Origin: Coemansia sp. RSA 922
Taxonomy: Eukaryota; Kickxellomycota; Kickxellomycetes; Kickxellales; Kickxellaceae
Assembly (NCBI GenBank): GCA_027577415.1
Contig: JANBQS010000007.1
Location: 20,423-84,422 of the forward strand
DNA: 64,000 nt
Reading direction: 5' to 3'
In this document: piece after piece, positions 10,279-19,877 of the stretch
Layout of the letters: each line of letters begins with the position of its first letter
How positions within the stretch are numbered: position 1 is the stretch's first letter
Notes under the pieces: model-generated
Seen by the model: the letters and a program-made list of their open reading frames with translations, nothing else
What the model was told of the DNA's origin: nothing
Databases searched by the model: none
Position numbers and translations under genes: made by a program

Positions 10279-12987
10279 ATGATCGCCCGTTTAGTTAGCC
10301 TGGGTGCCTTGGCATACACTTGGGTGTCAGGCATTACCCTCTTCAAGTCGGCCGTCCAAGAAGTACAGGACGGCGCCAGTGCGATCGAGGCGGCTACTGG
10401 CGCAATTAAGGCGACTACCAGCGCGATTGAGGCGACTACCGGCGCGATAGAGGCAGCAACTGGCGCGATTTTGGCCATTGCCAAACGGGTCGACAGCGTT
10501 GTCGGCGCTGTCCAGGCGGCAGTCAGCGCGATGAAGGACACGCAGGAGCTGCTCGCCCAGTCGTCACAAGCACCTCGGTACGACAATGAAATTCTCCAGC
10601 GTATCGAGGATATTGGTGGGGTCCACTGCCTCGCCATTGGTCTGGCTGTGGGACTCGCAGTTGGACTCCTCATAGGCATGTTCGTTGCGAGCCGCATCTG
10701 GGCGGCAGCTGCTCGCTCAGTACTCGCCAAGGAGTCCGCTACAAGTCCTCTAGCGACATCCACTGCCCATCAAGCGACGCCCTCTGCCCCTCTGGCGACG
10801 TCCACTCCTCTGGCGACGTCCACTCCTCTGGCGACGTCCACTCCTCTGGCGACGTCCGCTCCTCTGGTGACGTCCGCTGCCCATCTAGCAAAGCCCGCTG
10901 CCCATCAAGCGCAGACCGCCGCCCCTCTAGCGACGCCCGCTCCTCTAACAACTCCCGCCGCTCATCAAGCGCAGACCGCCGCTCATCAAGCGCAGACCGC
11001 CGCTCCTCTAGCGCAGACCGCCGCCCATCAAACACAGACCGCTGCCCCTCTAGCGAAGCCTGCTGCTCCTCTAGCGACGCCTGCTTCTCCTCAAGCGCAG
11101 AGCAAAGAAGGCGAAGCGTCATTGCAGTTGTTCGAACCAGTTCTTGATCCTGTGAGCGTGGAGGCAAGAGCAGCGAGACTCGGCAGAGCGATTCGGACAC
11201 TCAGGAGGCCACGCCTAGCCAACGCAACGAGCGCCACGCTTCCTGTCAACAGCTATGACGGGGGAGCCGCCGTGTCCTCGCTCAAGTTTGGCAACAAGCG
11301 CATTGTGCGGTTCGGAGGCAACTCGGGCGACCAACCACACCAGCCCAATGCGAACGACGACGACACTCCTAGGCCCTATGTGGAGCTGACCAGCGGTAAG
11401 GACGCTAACATGCGTCAGGAGCTGCCGGACGACGAGTCGAGTTTGGCCACGGACGACGAAATCACTATGAATGTGAGAAAGTTTTCCGATGACGACAACG
11501 ACGACTACTCGCGCAAATCTGCCAACAGCGCTTCTTCTGGCGACGAGTCGAGTACGGAGGTGGTGCCGCCCACAGACAACTTCGACGTGTATTCAGATGA
11601 CTGGTTTGACGATACGCCGACTCGCGGTACCGAGAACGACAGTGCTGGTTCAGAGTCGCAGGACGACGAGGACAATCAAGCGCCGCTCGAGGAGAGTGTA
11701 GAACGGGTCGAAAACACTGGGGTCATCACTCCTGTCATCACAGTGCAGCCTACGGAGATTGCCACACGCGCTGAGCCTGTCACCGGTACTAACGAAGACG
11801 ACTATTCTCAGCAGCAAGTTGGTACTAGCAGCAGTACAAAAGCTCCAGGCCCAAGCGACGGCGTGCTGGCTGCCAGCTCTAGCCACGCTATTATACAGCC
11901 TGTCGTAGCTCGCGCGAGCCCGAGTGAAGAGGGCAAGGCCGCCGAAGGCACCAACGCCAGCAGCAGAAGCAGTAGCGCTGTCGCCACCCCGATCCCGGCT
12001 GCCCAGCACAAGGAGCAGGTCTCCTCTGCTGGAACTGAGCGCGCTAACAAGGTGCAGCCTAACAGCACCGGTATATCGCAGGAAGCGGCACACATCGGCT
12101 ACGACTTGTGGGCAGAGGCGCAGGACGCGGACCTACCGGAAGCCGTGTCTGTAGCAGAGCCCATGTCTGCATCCGAGCCTTCGTCGGTCGCTGGACTGCT
12201 CGCGGCCGCCAGCGCCTCTCTTCTGGCGCAAGTGGGCGGGCAAGGAGCAGAGATGGATTCTACTCCTCCTCAGTCGCCAGCAGTCAGACGGCGCACCATT
12301 GTCAACGAGCCAGCGGACGGACCCCTGGTTGGGGACTATGCCAGCGTTGTAGCAATATCTGAGCTCCGCTTGAGGCGGCATAGGAGATGGAGTGCGAACT
12401 CGGAGCCCGCAACGCCAAATGCAACGTCAATTGCGGCCAAAAAGAAGATCAAGAGCGAGGCCGGGCGGATGTTCATAATGGCTGACAAGACGATGATCCC
12501 AAGAAGGGAACGCCGTGGCTCGCTTGGGTATATTGCTGACAGGCTGGTTAAGATCAAAATGGATTTTAGCACCAAAGTCGTAGGCTCCCTCGAGGCCGCG
12601 CCGGAGGTCTTCGAGGCGTACAGGGCACAAACTGCCGAGAGTGAAAGGCCTGCGGCACCTCCTCATCAGCCGACTGGACCTCCTCCCGCTAGAGCATGGC
12701 AAGTTGCAGGACAGGGGGCTTCGACGTCAGGGAATCAGCAACCGCACAACAGTCAGCAGCAGCAGAGCAATAGTCGAGCGGGTAACGACCAGCGGCAACA
12801 GCAAAGCAGTCGACGGGGCAAAAATCGGCAGCAAGCGCGCAGTGATCAACCGAACCACGGTCAGCAGCAGCAGCAGCAGCATAACGGGCAACGGCATCAT
12901 AACAACCAGCAGCAGAACGGCGGGCAACCAAGACCCAGACAGAACCGGCGAGGAAATAACCGCGGTCGTAGCAACAACCACAGCTAA
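10279..12987 (+). CDS. Orphan membrane-anchored low-complexity protein, 902 aa
   Basis: No known domain recognised. Visible parts: a hydrophobic N-terminal segment (about 3-25); heptad-like repeats A-I-E-A-[AT]-T-G (about 34-70), likely a helical hairpin or coiled coil; a clear membrane helix of Leu/Gly/Val at about 117-145; tandem PLATST/HQAQTA repeats (about 158-271) built on an 18-bp unit; a long acidic Ser/Thr/Asp-rich region; a short ordered stretch (about 740-790, KIKMDFSTKVVGSLE); and a Gln/Asn-rich tail ending in Arg/Gly/Asn repeats (about 818-902), prion-like and possibly RNA-binding. The open frame is long and uninterrupted, which supports expression. Its convergent neighbour has a similar plan: anchor, low-complexity stalk, basic part. 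Confidence 0.75.
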   Translation: MIARLVSLGALAYTWVSGITLFKSAVQEVQDGASAIEAATGAIKATTSAIEATTGAIEAATGAILAIAKRVDSVVGAVQAAVSAMKDTQELLAQSSQAPRYDNEILQRIEDIGGVHCLAIGLAVGLAVGLLIGMFVASRIWAAAARSVLAKESATSPLATSTAHQATPSAPLATSTPLATSTPLATSTPLATSAPLVTSAAHLAKPAAHQAQTAAPLATPAPLTTPAAHQAQTAAHQAQTAAPLAQTAAHQTQTAAPLAKPAAPLATPASPQAQSKEGEASLQLFEPVLDPVSVEARAARLGRAIRTLRRPRLANATSATLPVNSYDGGAAVSSLKFGNKRIVRFGGNSGDQPHQPNANDDDTPRPYVELTSGKDANMRQELPDDESSLATDDEITMNVRKFSDDDNDDYSRKSANSASSGDESSTEVVPPTDNFDVYSDDWFDDTPTRGTENDSAGSESQDDEDNQAPLEESVERVENTGVITPVITVQPTEIATRAEPVTGTNEDDYSQQQVGTSSSTKAPGPSDGVLAASSSHAIIQPVVARASPSEEGKAAEGTNASSRSSSAVATPIPAAQHKEQVSSAGTERANKVQPNSTGISQEAAHIGYDLWAEAQDADLPEAVSVAEPMSASEPSSVAGLLAAASASLLAQVGGQGAEMDSTPPQSPAVRRRTIVNEPADGPLVGDYASVVAISELRLRRHRRWSANSEPATPNATSIAAKKKIKSEAGRMFIMADKTMIPRRERRGSLGYIADRLVKIKMDFSTKVVGSLEAAPEVFEAYRAQTAESERPAAPPHQPTGPPPARAWQVAGQGASTSGNQQPHNSQQQQSNSRAGNDQRQQQSSRRGKNRQQARSDQPNHGQQQQQQHNGQRHHNNQQQNGGQPRPRQNRRGNNRGRSNNHS
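10378..10490 (+). repeat. 21-bp tandem repeats encoding heptads (in CDS)
   Basis: About five units of seven codons encode AIEAATG, AIKATTS, AIEATTG, AIEAATG and AILAIAK. The heptad spacing suits an amphipathic helix rather than random expansion. Confidence 0.7.
10780..10875 (+). repeat. 18-bp tandem repeat encoding PLATST (in CDS)
   Basis: The unit CTCTGGCGACGTCCACTC recurs about five times with few changes, followed to about 11095 by looser CATCAAGCGCAGACCGCC units. Copy number is likely to vary between strains. Confidence 0.75.
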
Positions 12988-13513
12988 ACTTCACTTTAGT
13001 ATCTTTTCATCATCATTTTCTCAATTGCACTCAAATCAACTCTCATATAAAATATTTCCTTGTTGTGTGCTTGTGCTTCATTTTTCATACCTGGCTTTAC
13101 TTCATAAAGCTAGACAACGATAACCGGCATTCCAAATAGAGGATGAGAGAAATTACACATGTTTTTAGACAATAGAGTAGAAAAATGATTACTGATGCAT
13201 CACAGAAGAAAGAGAGTTGCTAGCATGAAAATCTGAAACTGCTTGACAAATAACATTGGCTTGTGCTTCTCTGCATTTCAGCCTTTGTTAATTTATTTTT
13301 TGTTTCAAGAAATGAAACCTTTTCAGCGTACTTTTGTTGGGCGTATATATGAGGTATAGTTGAGCTTGTTGATACTAACCAAGCTAGAAATGAAATGAGA
13401 AGTGAAAAAAGTAGTTGGGCTTTCGATAGCGGCAAGTGGGTAAAGTCGAAGTGCCGTCCACGGACGATAGGAGATGTCGAGACCCTCTCTACATATGTGC
13501 GCTCGTCCGTCAA
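12988..13513. other. Intergenic region between two convergent orphan genes
   Basis: Shared 3' flank, AT-rich. No gene, RNA or repeat recognised. Confidence 0.4.
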
Positions 13514-15808
13514 TCACTCGAAGGCGCTCTCATCCACTCCCTCGATGGCTTTGCTGGCATCCTTCCTGACCAGCTTTTGGTACTTGTCGTAAATAGCCCT
13601 GTCGCTCAGTTCAAAAAGTGCATACAGCTGCATCTTTAGAATCGCTCCGTCTTTGGTACTCGTCCTCTCCTTGACGGCGATGTAAAGAAGCACGACGTAC
13701 ATCCGGTCGATTGCCAGCGTGTGTGGTGTAGCAACCGTGGTGCCGATATCCTCGCGTCGCTTTAAGATCTTAGGGTAATACTCCTCGATAATTTCGTGTT
13801 CCTCCGTATATTTACTTTTGTCGGCACTTAGGCCAGAGACATTGGCGTCTTCGCGAGGTTCGGCTGGCTTTGCTTTCTGATTAGTCCCGCCTTTGCCTGT
13901 TCTGTTGCTGAGACGTCCACTCTGGCGGCCTCTACTGCCACCTCCGCTGTGAGCAGATATGTTGGTTTGCGGCTGAGTGCGGCTGGGGCCCGAGGTGCTT
14001 GCAAAGGTAAAAGTGGTAGCAGGTGGAGCTGGACCGGTCGAAGTAGGAGGTGGTAGAGTCAGACCGGCCTGAGTGGGAGCATTCGAAGCAGGAGACACCG
14101 TCGCGGTAGTGGTCGGCGCAAAGCCAGTCGGAGCCGCTGGCGTAATGATAGTCTGGGCAAAGCCGGTCGGAGCAAACTCAGTAGGTAGAGTAGGAGTCGC
14201 TGTCATAAAAGTGGCCTGAGTAGGATCGCTCGGAGTAATAGTCTGAGTGGGTCCAGGCAGAGTAGGAGGCGCGGGCGTCGTTGCGAGCTGAACATGAGCA
14301 GGCGTAGTAACGTCAGTCCGAGCACCCTGGCCGAAATTGCTCCAACCGACAGGGAGCCAACCAGTAGCACCGCCGCCGTTGGGGATAGCAGGCGGAGTTG
14401 CGGGGATCACATTGATAGCAGGCGTTGTGGCAGGATACTTATGCAGTCGCTGGTTGGCGCGCAGCTCCTTACGGGCGCGCTGCCGCTGACGGGCACGTAT
14501 CTCATTGACGGACGAAGTGCAGCGCCTGCGCCGGAGCCGATTGTCGCGAAGGGTCATCCCACCGCCGAGCCGAACAACGCCGGCAGAGTTAGTAAACCGC
14601 TGCCTAACACTGACCCCATTATCCCTGAAGCCGAGACCCAAGCGCCCAAGGTCATATCGCGTAGCCAAGGAGCGGTACCGACCCTTGAGGCTTTGTCGAG
14701 TACGAATTGGAACCGCTATCCTCCTGATTTTGGATCTGTCGGCGGGGTTGCGCTGCTTAACAACTACGACCTTTTGAAGCCTCCTGGCTATAAATGATGG
14801 CGTCTGGCGAGCGCGCTTCACACCCGTAGAAGGAGCGCGTGTCTTGGACGGCAGGCGGTAGGCAGTGAAGTTTACCGGTGGTGCGGGGGTATGCTCCTCT
14901 GTTGAACCCTGGCCAGCAGGGTTCAAGCCGAGAGAGGCGCCGTTGTTGGATGGCGCTGAGGGTGCTGCGACCTGATAAGGAGCCGCCGGAGTAGTGTCCG
15001 TTGACGCCGCTGCAACCAGGAAGGGAGCTGGCGTCATAGTAGCCTCAAAAGTCGCTGCGCCCTGAGAAGGAGCCGACGTAGTATCATCTACTAGCGGCGC
15101 TGCGGTCAGAGATGACACAGGCAGAGTCGGAGCCACTGTCAACGTCGCGGTCTGAGTACGACCAGCAGGGGGCCTGCCACCTGGGAGACAACCAGTGACC
15201 GACGACGCGTTGGCGGCCATGCTGGTATCGTTGGCCGGCGCTGATGTAGCTGCCGTGCTCTTGCCCGTGGCTGGCGTCGCATAATCGTGGCAGTGCGTCC
15301 AGGCGTGACACCGAGCATCGTATCCCATGGCCCTAAATGCTTTAATAGCACTGAATAGAACATCGCGAAGCCTACGCGACAATTGGGCGTCGTAGCCGGT
15401 ATTGCGACGGGCACTGTAACTCTGGCAGCATCTCAGAGCCGAAACCATTTCTAACTTGGCTTCGTATACTTCCATGCAATGCCGCGAGCAGTCCTTGCAT
15501 TCGTGATGACGTGTAACCATGTTGGCGGAGATTACCGCTGACACAACTTGTGCCAGAGAATTGTCGGCGCAGCCATAACCATCGAAACTGGATCTCTCCT
15601 TGGCAGACGGGGTATCTGTGTCATCTTCTGACCTGTCGTCGGAGGTGCGCTTGTCGGCGTCGGTGTGCATGTCGTCGGAGGTGCGCTTGTCGGTGGCGGA
15701 TGGCATATTCAATTTAGCCACTGTCTGGCCAGTGGGCGGGCCCGCAGTCATGCGACACAGGACAAAAAACAGGCAAAACAAGGGAACTACAATAAACCAC
15801 TCATGCAT
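13514..15808 (-). CDS. Orphan protein with N-terminal anchor and Thr/Pro/Ala-rich stalk, 764 aa
   Basis: I start at the ATG at 15808 (MHEWFIVVPLFCLFFVLCRM), which gives a signal peptide or anchor. An in-frame ATG 21 codons upstream (15871) lies in pyrimidine-rich, leader-like DNA. After the anchor come a charged segment, a Cys/His-containing helical part (about 90-165, with CKDCSRHC), a long Thr/Ala/Pro-rich stretch, a strongly basic part (about 340-440, many Arg), a second Thr/Pro/Ala-rich stretch of TGFAPT-like units, and a compact C-terminal domain (last 100 residues, EEYYPKILKRREDIG onward) that looks helical and ordered. No family recognised. It could be a cell-surface protein or a type II membrane protein. 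Confidence 0.7.
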   Translation of the reverse strand: MHEWFIVVPLFCLFFVLCRMTAGPPTGQTVAKLNMPSATDKRTSDDMHTDADKRTSDDRSEDDTDTPSAKERSSFDGYGCADNSLAQVVSAVISANMVTRHHECKDCSRHCMEVYEAKLEMVSALRCCQSYSARRNTGYDAQLSRRLRDVLFSAIKAFRAMGYDARCHAWTHCHDYATPATGKSTAATSAPANDTSMAANASSVTGCLPGGRPPAGRTQTATLTVAPTLPVSSLTAAPLVDDTTSAPSQGAATFEATMTPAPFLVAAASTDTTPAAPYQVAAPSAPSNNGASLGLNPAGQGSTEEHTPAPPVNFTAYRLPSKTRAPSTGVKRARQTPSFIARRLQKVVVVKQRNPADRSKIRRIAVPIRTRQSLKGRYRSLATRYDLGRLGLGFRDNGVSVRQRFTNSAGVVRLGGGMTLRDNRLRRRRCTSSVNEIRARQRQRARKELRANQRLHKYPATTPAINVIPATPPAIPNGGGATGWLPVGWSNFGQGARTDVTTPAHVQLATTPAPPTLPGPTQTITPSDPTQATFMTATPTLPTEFAPTGFAQTIITPAAPTGFAPTTTATVSPASNAPTQAGLTLPPPTSTGPAPPATTFTFASTSGPSRTQPQTNISAHSGGGSRGRQSGRLSNRTGKGGTNQKAKPAEPREDANVSGLSADKSKYTEEHEIIEEYYPKILKRREDIGTTVATPHTLAIDRMYVVLLYIAVKERTSTKDGAILKMQLYALFELSDRAIYDKYQKLVRKDASKAIEGVDESAFE

Positions 15809-15871
15809 TATGAACTCTAAAAGAAGTGAGGAAATATTCAAAAAGATGTGTGAAGGGAAAAAGAGAGACAT

Positions 15872-16894
15872 AAAAATGAGGGCGCGCAGCTCCTCCTTTT
15901 ATTCTCTCTCTGCTGCGGCTGTTGTGCCACTGGAGGGAAATGGAGGGAGAGTATTGCTGCCAGTGTGACTTGGCGGGTGGCTTTTTTTTTGTGCAGATCG
16001 TAATGAGCTGAACCGCCGATTTGGGGCAAGGGGTTGGGGGCGGCGGCTTACCAATAGCCACGCGTGTGGGGCAGACAACACTCAGGAACAATGGGCGGTA
16101 GAATATACTTTCAGGGACTTTGGATGCCAGCTATCGCCAATTGCCCTTGCCTGCAAAAAATAGGTTTGGCGAGCTGTTGAAATAGCAAAGTCGCTCTGTT
16201 GACGAGAATATCCGTACATCTCCTTTAATTTAAAGTGTGTTCTGATTTGCGCTGTTGGGCAATCCTCTCACACATAAACTCCGACATCATGCAGGCCAAA
16301 TGAACACTAAATAACAATGCACTTCATGTAGGCAATTATTTACCGCTAACATCAATCCCATGTCACTCTGTAGCACCTGTACACGCGTCAATGGCAATGC
16401 TTCTCACAGCCTACTTGTCCATAAAAGACCACTGTCAGCCAACTCATAGGTCTGATAAACCGCTCCAATCGGTCCCAATCCGATTTTCTCAATCGCAAAC
16501 CTTGATCGCTAAGCAAACAAACACTGTCTTTGATGGCGATGTCAGCGATAAACAACTTTATGCCTCATATTCAATTTTTATTTTTATTTTTTCAATTCAA
16601 GAGTAATTTCAGGGCAATGAACATTTTTTCGGCGTTTCAGCAGGGTATGGAGTCAACCAGTTTGCACATTGCCAGCAATGGACACATTTACCTGATTTCG
16701 AGTACTACCTCATCCTCTCTCCGAAAGACTTGTTACACTGCGGTATTTAGGGTATACAATGTTAATCGTCTTATTTAATAAATCTCTTTGTCCAATACTG
16801 ACGTCCAATGTCATTATGCAAGTCTTTGCGGCGCAGTTTCAACATGTCATCGAATAGGCCGTCGGCCCCACAGCAGAGCAGATTCATCAAAAAT
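15872..16894. other. Intergenic region
   Basis: About 1 kb. The left end is the promoter of the minus-strand orphan gene. The rest has scattered short frames without recognisable content. The end adjoining 16895 may contain further degraded sequence of the glucosidase-like fragment. Confidence 0.35.
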
Positions 16895-17344
16895 CTACAT
16901 ATTTTTTTGACAACATCGACACCATTCGCTTCTTAATTGAATGCGGAAATTTGGACCCGGCCCGGTTTTATTTTGGTGCCTTGCTGTTGCTAGATCAGTG
17001 TGAGACTTGTGATTGAGAACCCTATCTCTGGCCATATCCACATCGTTCTTCACCAAAACTGATGGGGTGTCATTGCCTTCGAGGCCAAAATAATATACCG
17101 GCAAGACATTCTGCATATTGTTATTTAGCATTGAACCCGTGACCCGTATGGCCCAGCTACCGCCTAGCATACCAGGGATCTTGATGAACGTGGACTTTAT
17201 CTCTACGCCCTGATCGTTGTCCCACATAATCCGTTCACCAAAGTAGCACCCAATTGTGTCGGGAGTAACCGTACTTAGATAGGTTGTCACTGGGCTTGCA
17301 TTAATGTCGGATCCTTTACCAGTCGCATTAGTAGTCCAGTCCAA
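16895..17344 (-). pseudogene. Fragment resembling mannosyl-oligosaccharide glucosidase (GCS1, GH63) N-domain
   Basis: The 149-codon frame contains FGERIMWDNDQG, then IKSTFIKIPG, then GGSWAIRVTG, then LPVYYFGLEG. This succession is that of the beta-rich N-terminal domain of processing alpha-glucosidase I, the ER enzyme that trims the outer glucose from N-glycans. The family protein is about 800 residues. Here only about 90 residues match, there is no signal anchor upstream (a stop lies just before the frame), and the catalytic (alpha/alpha)6 domain is absent downstream. I call it a decayed or partial copy. The last 35 residues look out of frame. A functional copy presumably lies elsewhere. Confidence 0.45.
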
Positions 17345-18170
17345 AACAAGCTAGATGTGGCCGAGAGCCAAGGTAGTGATTTGGTCGTATGTGCCATCAC
17401 TGAAGCTCAGAACTCAAAGGTCCTGTGTCGGCATGTGCATTTGCTGGGACAGTAGTGGATTGCATAGCAGAGACGGCTAGTTTGAGTAACTACTTTATGT
17501 CAAATATAAATGAGAATAATACAAAACAAGGCGATAGTGGCAATAATGTGCGGTGCTGAAAATTAAAAAAAGGCCGTCGTATTGTAACCTTGTATGGGCT
17601 AAACTATTTGTCGTCATTGGTAAAGTCGGTATTAATGTCACCAGCAAGTGGTATATTGCTACATGTATCAACTTTTTTTGTTAATATCAGTTTCAGTGCT
17701 TTAATAATATCTATGTATAGATAGCCAGCGCCACAATATATCTGGCTCCAAGTGCTGGCTATTCTTTTGCTTTCCTGGCGCCATGTTGTCCTGATTGGCC
17801 CACCGCTGACCTGGTCGCTGAGTCCGTACAAAAAGGGCAATTGCCACATGTCTGCACGTCACTCAGTGATGTGCGTGGACAATGTCTCCAAACCAAAAAA
17901 GAGAATCGTGTCGTTGTTTGTGGGGGTTGTCACAACCTCTTTTTCTGCACACAGAGGAGCGCTATTTAAACCCATCCTTCTGTCCCTCGTCTCTAGTTCC
18001 CTTCTTTTGTTTTACTTGTTGTTGAATTTTTCACACACCTTGAGAGCCATTTTTTTTTCTCTTTCTAACGTATCTCACCAAATATACCTCCACCCACACC
18101 CTCACACTCACCCTATCTCTTTAGTCAAATCGCCGAGCTCTTTTCACGAGCACAGTTTTTCTTTCGACCG
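17345..18170. other. Intergenic region upstream of the 568-residue orphan gene
   Basis: Pyrimidine-rich from about 17940 to the ATG, as in other leaders of this genome. CTATTTAAAC near 17962-17971 could be a TATA box. No gene recognised. Confidence 0.35.
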
Positions 18171-19877
18171 ATGGCAAACCCCACACACAACAATGGCGGT
18201 GTCCACGATTCGCCTAGCTATGCACAGGTGGGGCTCATCCTGGCGATTTTCAGCGATATACTCGATGTGCTCGAAGGCACTCACCGAGGAAAACAGGACC
18301 TGCGCACCCGCCTGGCTAGCCTCGTTTACCTACTATCTCCTTCTGCTGACATTACCACGGCGAGCGTCAATGCTACCGTTTTTGCCCTTTTGGACTGTCT
18401 GGTCATTAGTCCTCCGTCTGGAAACGGCACTGCAGCAGTCTTCCCACTTCGGTCGCATCTGTCAGACGCAATCAAGTCTGCTGCTCAAGCTGCGGCGGCC
18501 AAAAGGGAAAAGTACCAGGCCACACCAGGTGATGGGCCAAAAGCCGCGCCACAATGCAAGCGCCCGAGAATCGAGCCGCAGGCGGTCGAAATAGTCGAAA
18601 TCTTGTCGGATGAGGAAGAGGGTGATGAGCCTGGCGCAAGTGTGCAAGGGTCGGCTCCACTTTTTTTGTCCACCATGCCTCCTTCACTTGCTGGTCTCAT
18701 TGCTGGTACTGTTGCTGGTTCCGCTACAGCCACAACCTCTGTCCCTTTGCCTCGTTTGACTTGGGCACAAAAGGGAAAGGGCAGGGCACCACCCGGTGAA
18801 GAGCCAGCATCGCTGCCACCACATATGCGCCATGTTATTGACCTGCGGGTGGTCGATGAAATTGTTATTCCATCTGACGAGGAGGGCGATGAGTCTAGAG
18901 CAAGCACGAGGGCATCGTGGGAGGTTCTATCCGATGTTGGTCCCTCGTCATTGCTAGGCAAGTTTATGCCACTATCTGACGGCGACCATGGCGATAATGC
19001 TGACCAGAACTCGGCTGAGAAAAATGGCCCGACAACTGTTATCCACGATAGTTCAGGTCAAGAAGTGACATCCGTGCGCGTGTCTCTCGTATTCGGTTCT
19101 TTCTTTTATATGACACTCGCGATGTTTGCCGCTGTGTACCAGCGCAAGTTCGGTAATCAGCTTCTTCCCAATGGTGCTGATTCTGAAGTTGTTCGGGAGG
19201 CATTGGGAGCGCTGGAGGGCTTCAGACTCTATACGATTCAGGCCGAGAGTGCAGGTTCGGACCAGGCAGCCAGCTTGACTGTTTTGATGCGCGACGGCCT
19301 CGAGTTTGATACGATGCGTCTGGATCTTCAAAAGCGACTAGGGCTGACCAAGAGGCCCATTTCGCCAATTCCCGCGCCGCTATTATACTACTCTGTGGCC
19401 ATGCTCGGATGCATGTCACTTGATCAGATGTCGGGTGCTGTTTTGCAAGAAATGCTTTTGACTATAACTGGAGTTGATTTTGACACGCTGTCAGTAGTCA
19501 CGGAGCAGGGGATATGTCAGATGCCGTACGGCGATATATTCAGTAAGACGAAGACATGGGTACATGATTTGTGCCTGTTTGCCATCAAGGGTGGCCACAT
19601 TGACAAAACACTGAGTATGGCGGCGACGTGCCACAGAAAGTATATAAAGAAAGGCCATGCGGAAGGAAACACAGATGCAGGTTTGGATCCGAAAGGCACG
19701 GTGGCTAAGAGGATGCTGGCCACCAACGTGCACAATAGTCAGTTGCTTCTTGGCATCCGTCAGCACGAGTTCAGAACGCTTTTCAAACAGGCGAAATTTA
19801 TGCCCAAGAATGATGACGATGAAAGTGTGAATAGGTATATGAAGAAAGCGTCCAACAGCCTGTTCAAACAGTCTTGA
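18171..19877 (+). CDS. Orphan protein with two SUMO-interaction-like acidic motifs, 568 aa
   Basis: No known domain recognised. An ordered N-terminal part (about 15-95; VGLILAIFSDILDVLEG) is followed by two related acidic motifs: EIVEILSDEEEGDE near residue 140 and DEIVIPSDEEGDES near residue 227. Both have a run of Val/Ile/Leu followed directly by Ser-Asp-Glu-Glu, the pattern of SUMO-interacting motifs with phospho-acidic flanks. Their nucleotide similarity suggests an internal duplication. Residues about 300-550 look folded (helical, with LLYYSVAMLGCMSLDQMS and a later RKYIKKGH). No signal peptide; probably nuclear. The ATG follows a long pyrimidine-rich leader. Confidence 0.7.
   Translation: MANPTHNNGGVHDSPSYAQVGLILAIFSDILDVLEGTHRGKQDLRTRLASLVYLLSPSADITTASVNATVFALLDCLVISPPSGNGTAAVFPLRSHLSDAIKSAAQAAAAKREKYQATPGDGPKAAPQCKRPRIEPQAVEIVEILSDEEEGDEPGASVQGSAPLFLSTMPPSLAGLIAGTVAGSATATTSVPLPRLTWAQKGKGRAPPGEEPASLPPHMRHVIDLRVVDEIVIPSDEEGDESRASTRASWEVLSDVGPSSLLGKFMPLSDGDHGDNADQNSAEKNGPTTVIHDSSGQEVTSVRVSLVFGSFFYMTLAMFAAVYQRKFGNQLLPNGADSEVVREALGALEGFRLYTIQAESAGSDQAASLTVLMRDGLEFDTMRLDLQKRLGLTKRPISPIPAPLLYYSVAMLGCMSLDQMSGAVLQEMLLTITGVDFDTLSVVTEQGICQMPYGDIFSKTKTWVHDLCLFAIKGGHIDKTLSMAATCHRKYIKKGHAEGNTDAGLDPKGTVAKRMLATNVHNSQLLLGIRQHEFRTLFKQAKFMPKNDDDESVNRYMKKASNSLFKQS

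Noticed and set aside
10739..11200. 153-codon minus frame with coiled-coil-like repeats (SALEERR, SPEEWT)
   Set aside because: Mirror image of the PLATST/HQAQTA tandem repeats of the plus-strand gene; the heptad look follows from the 18-bp unit.
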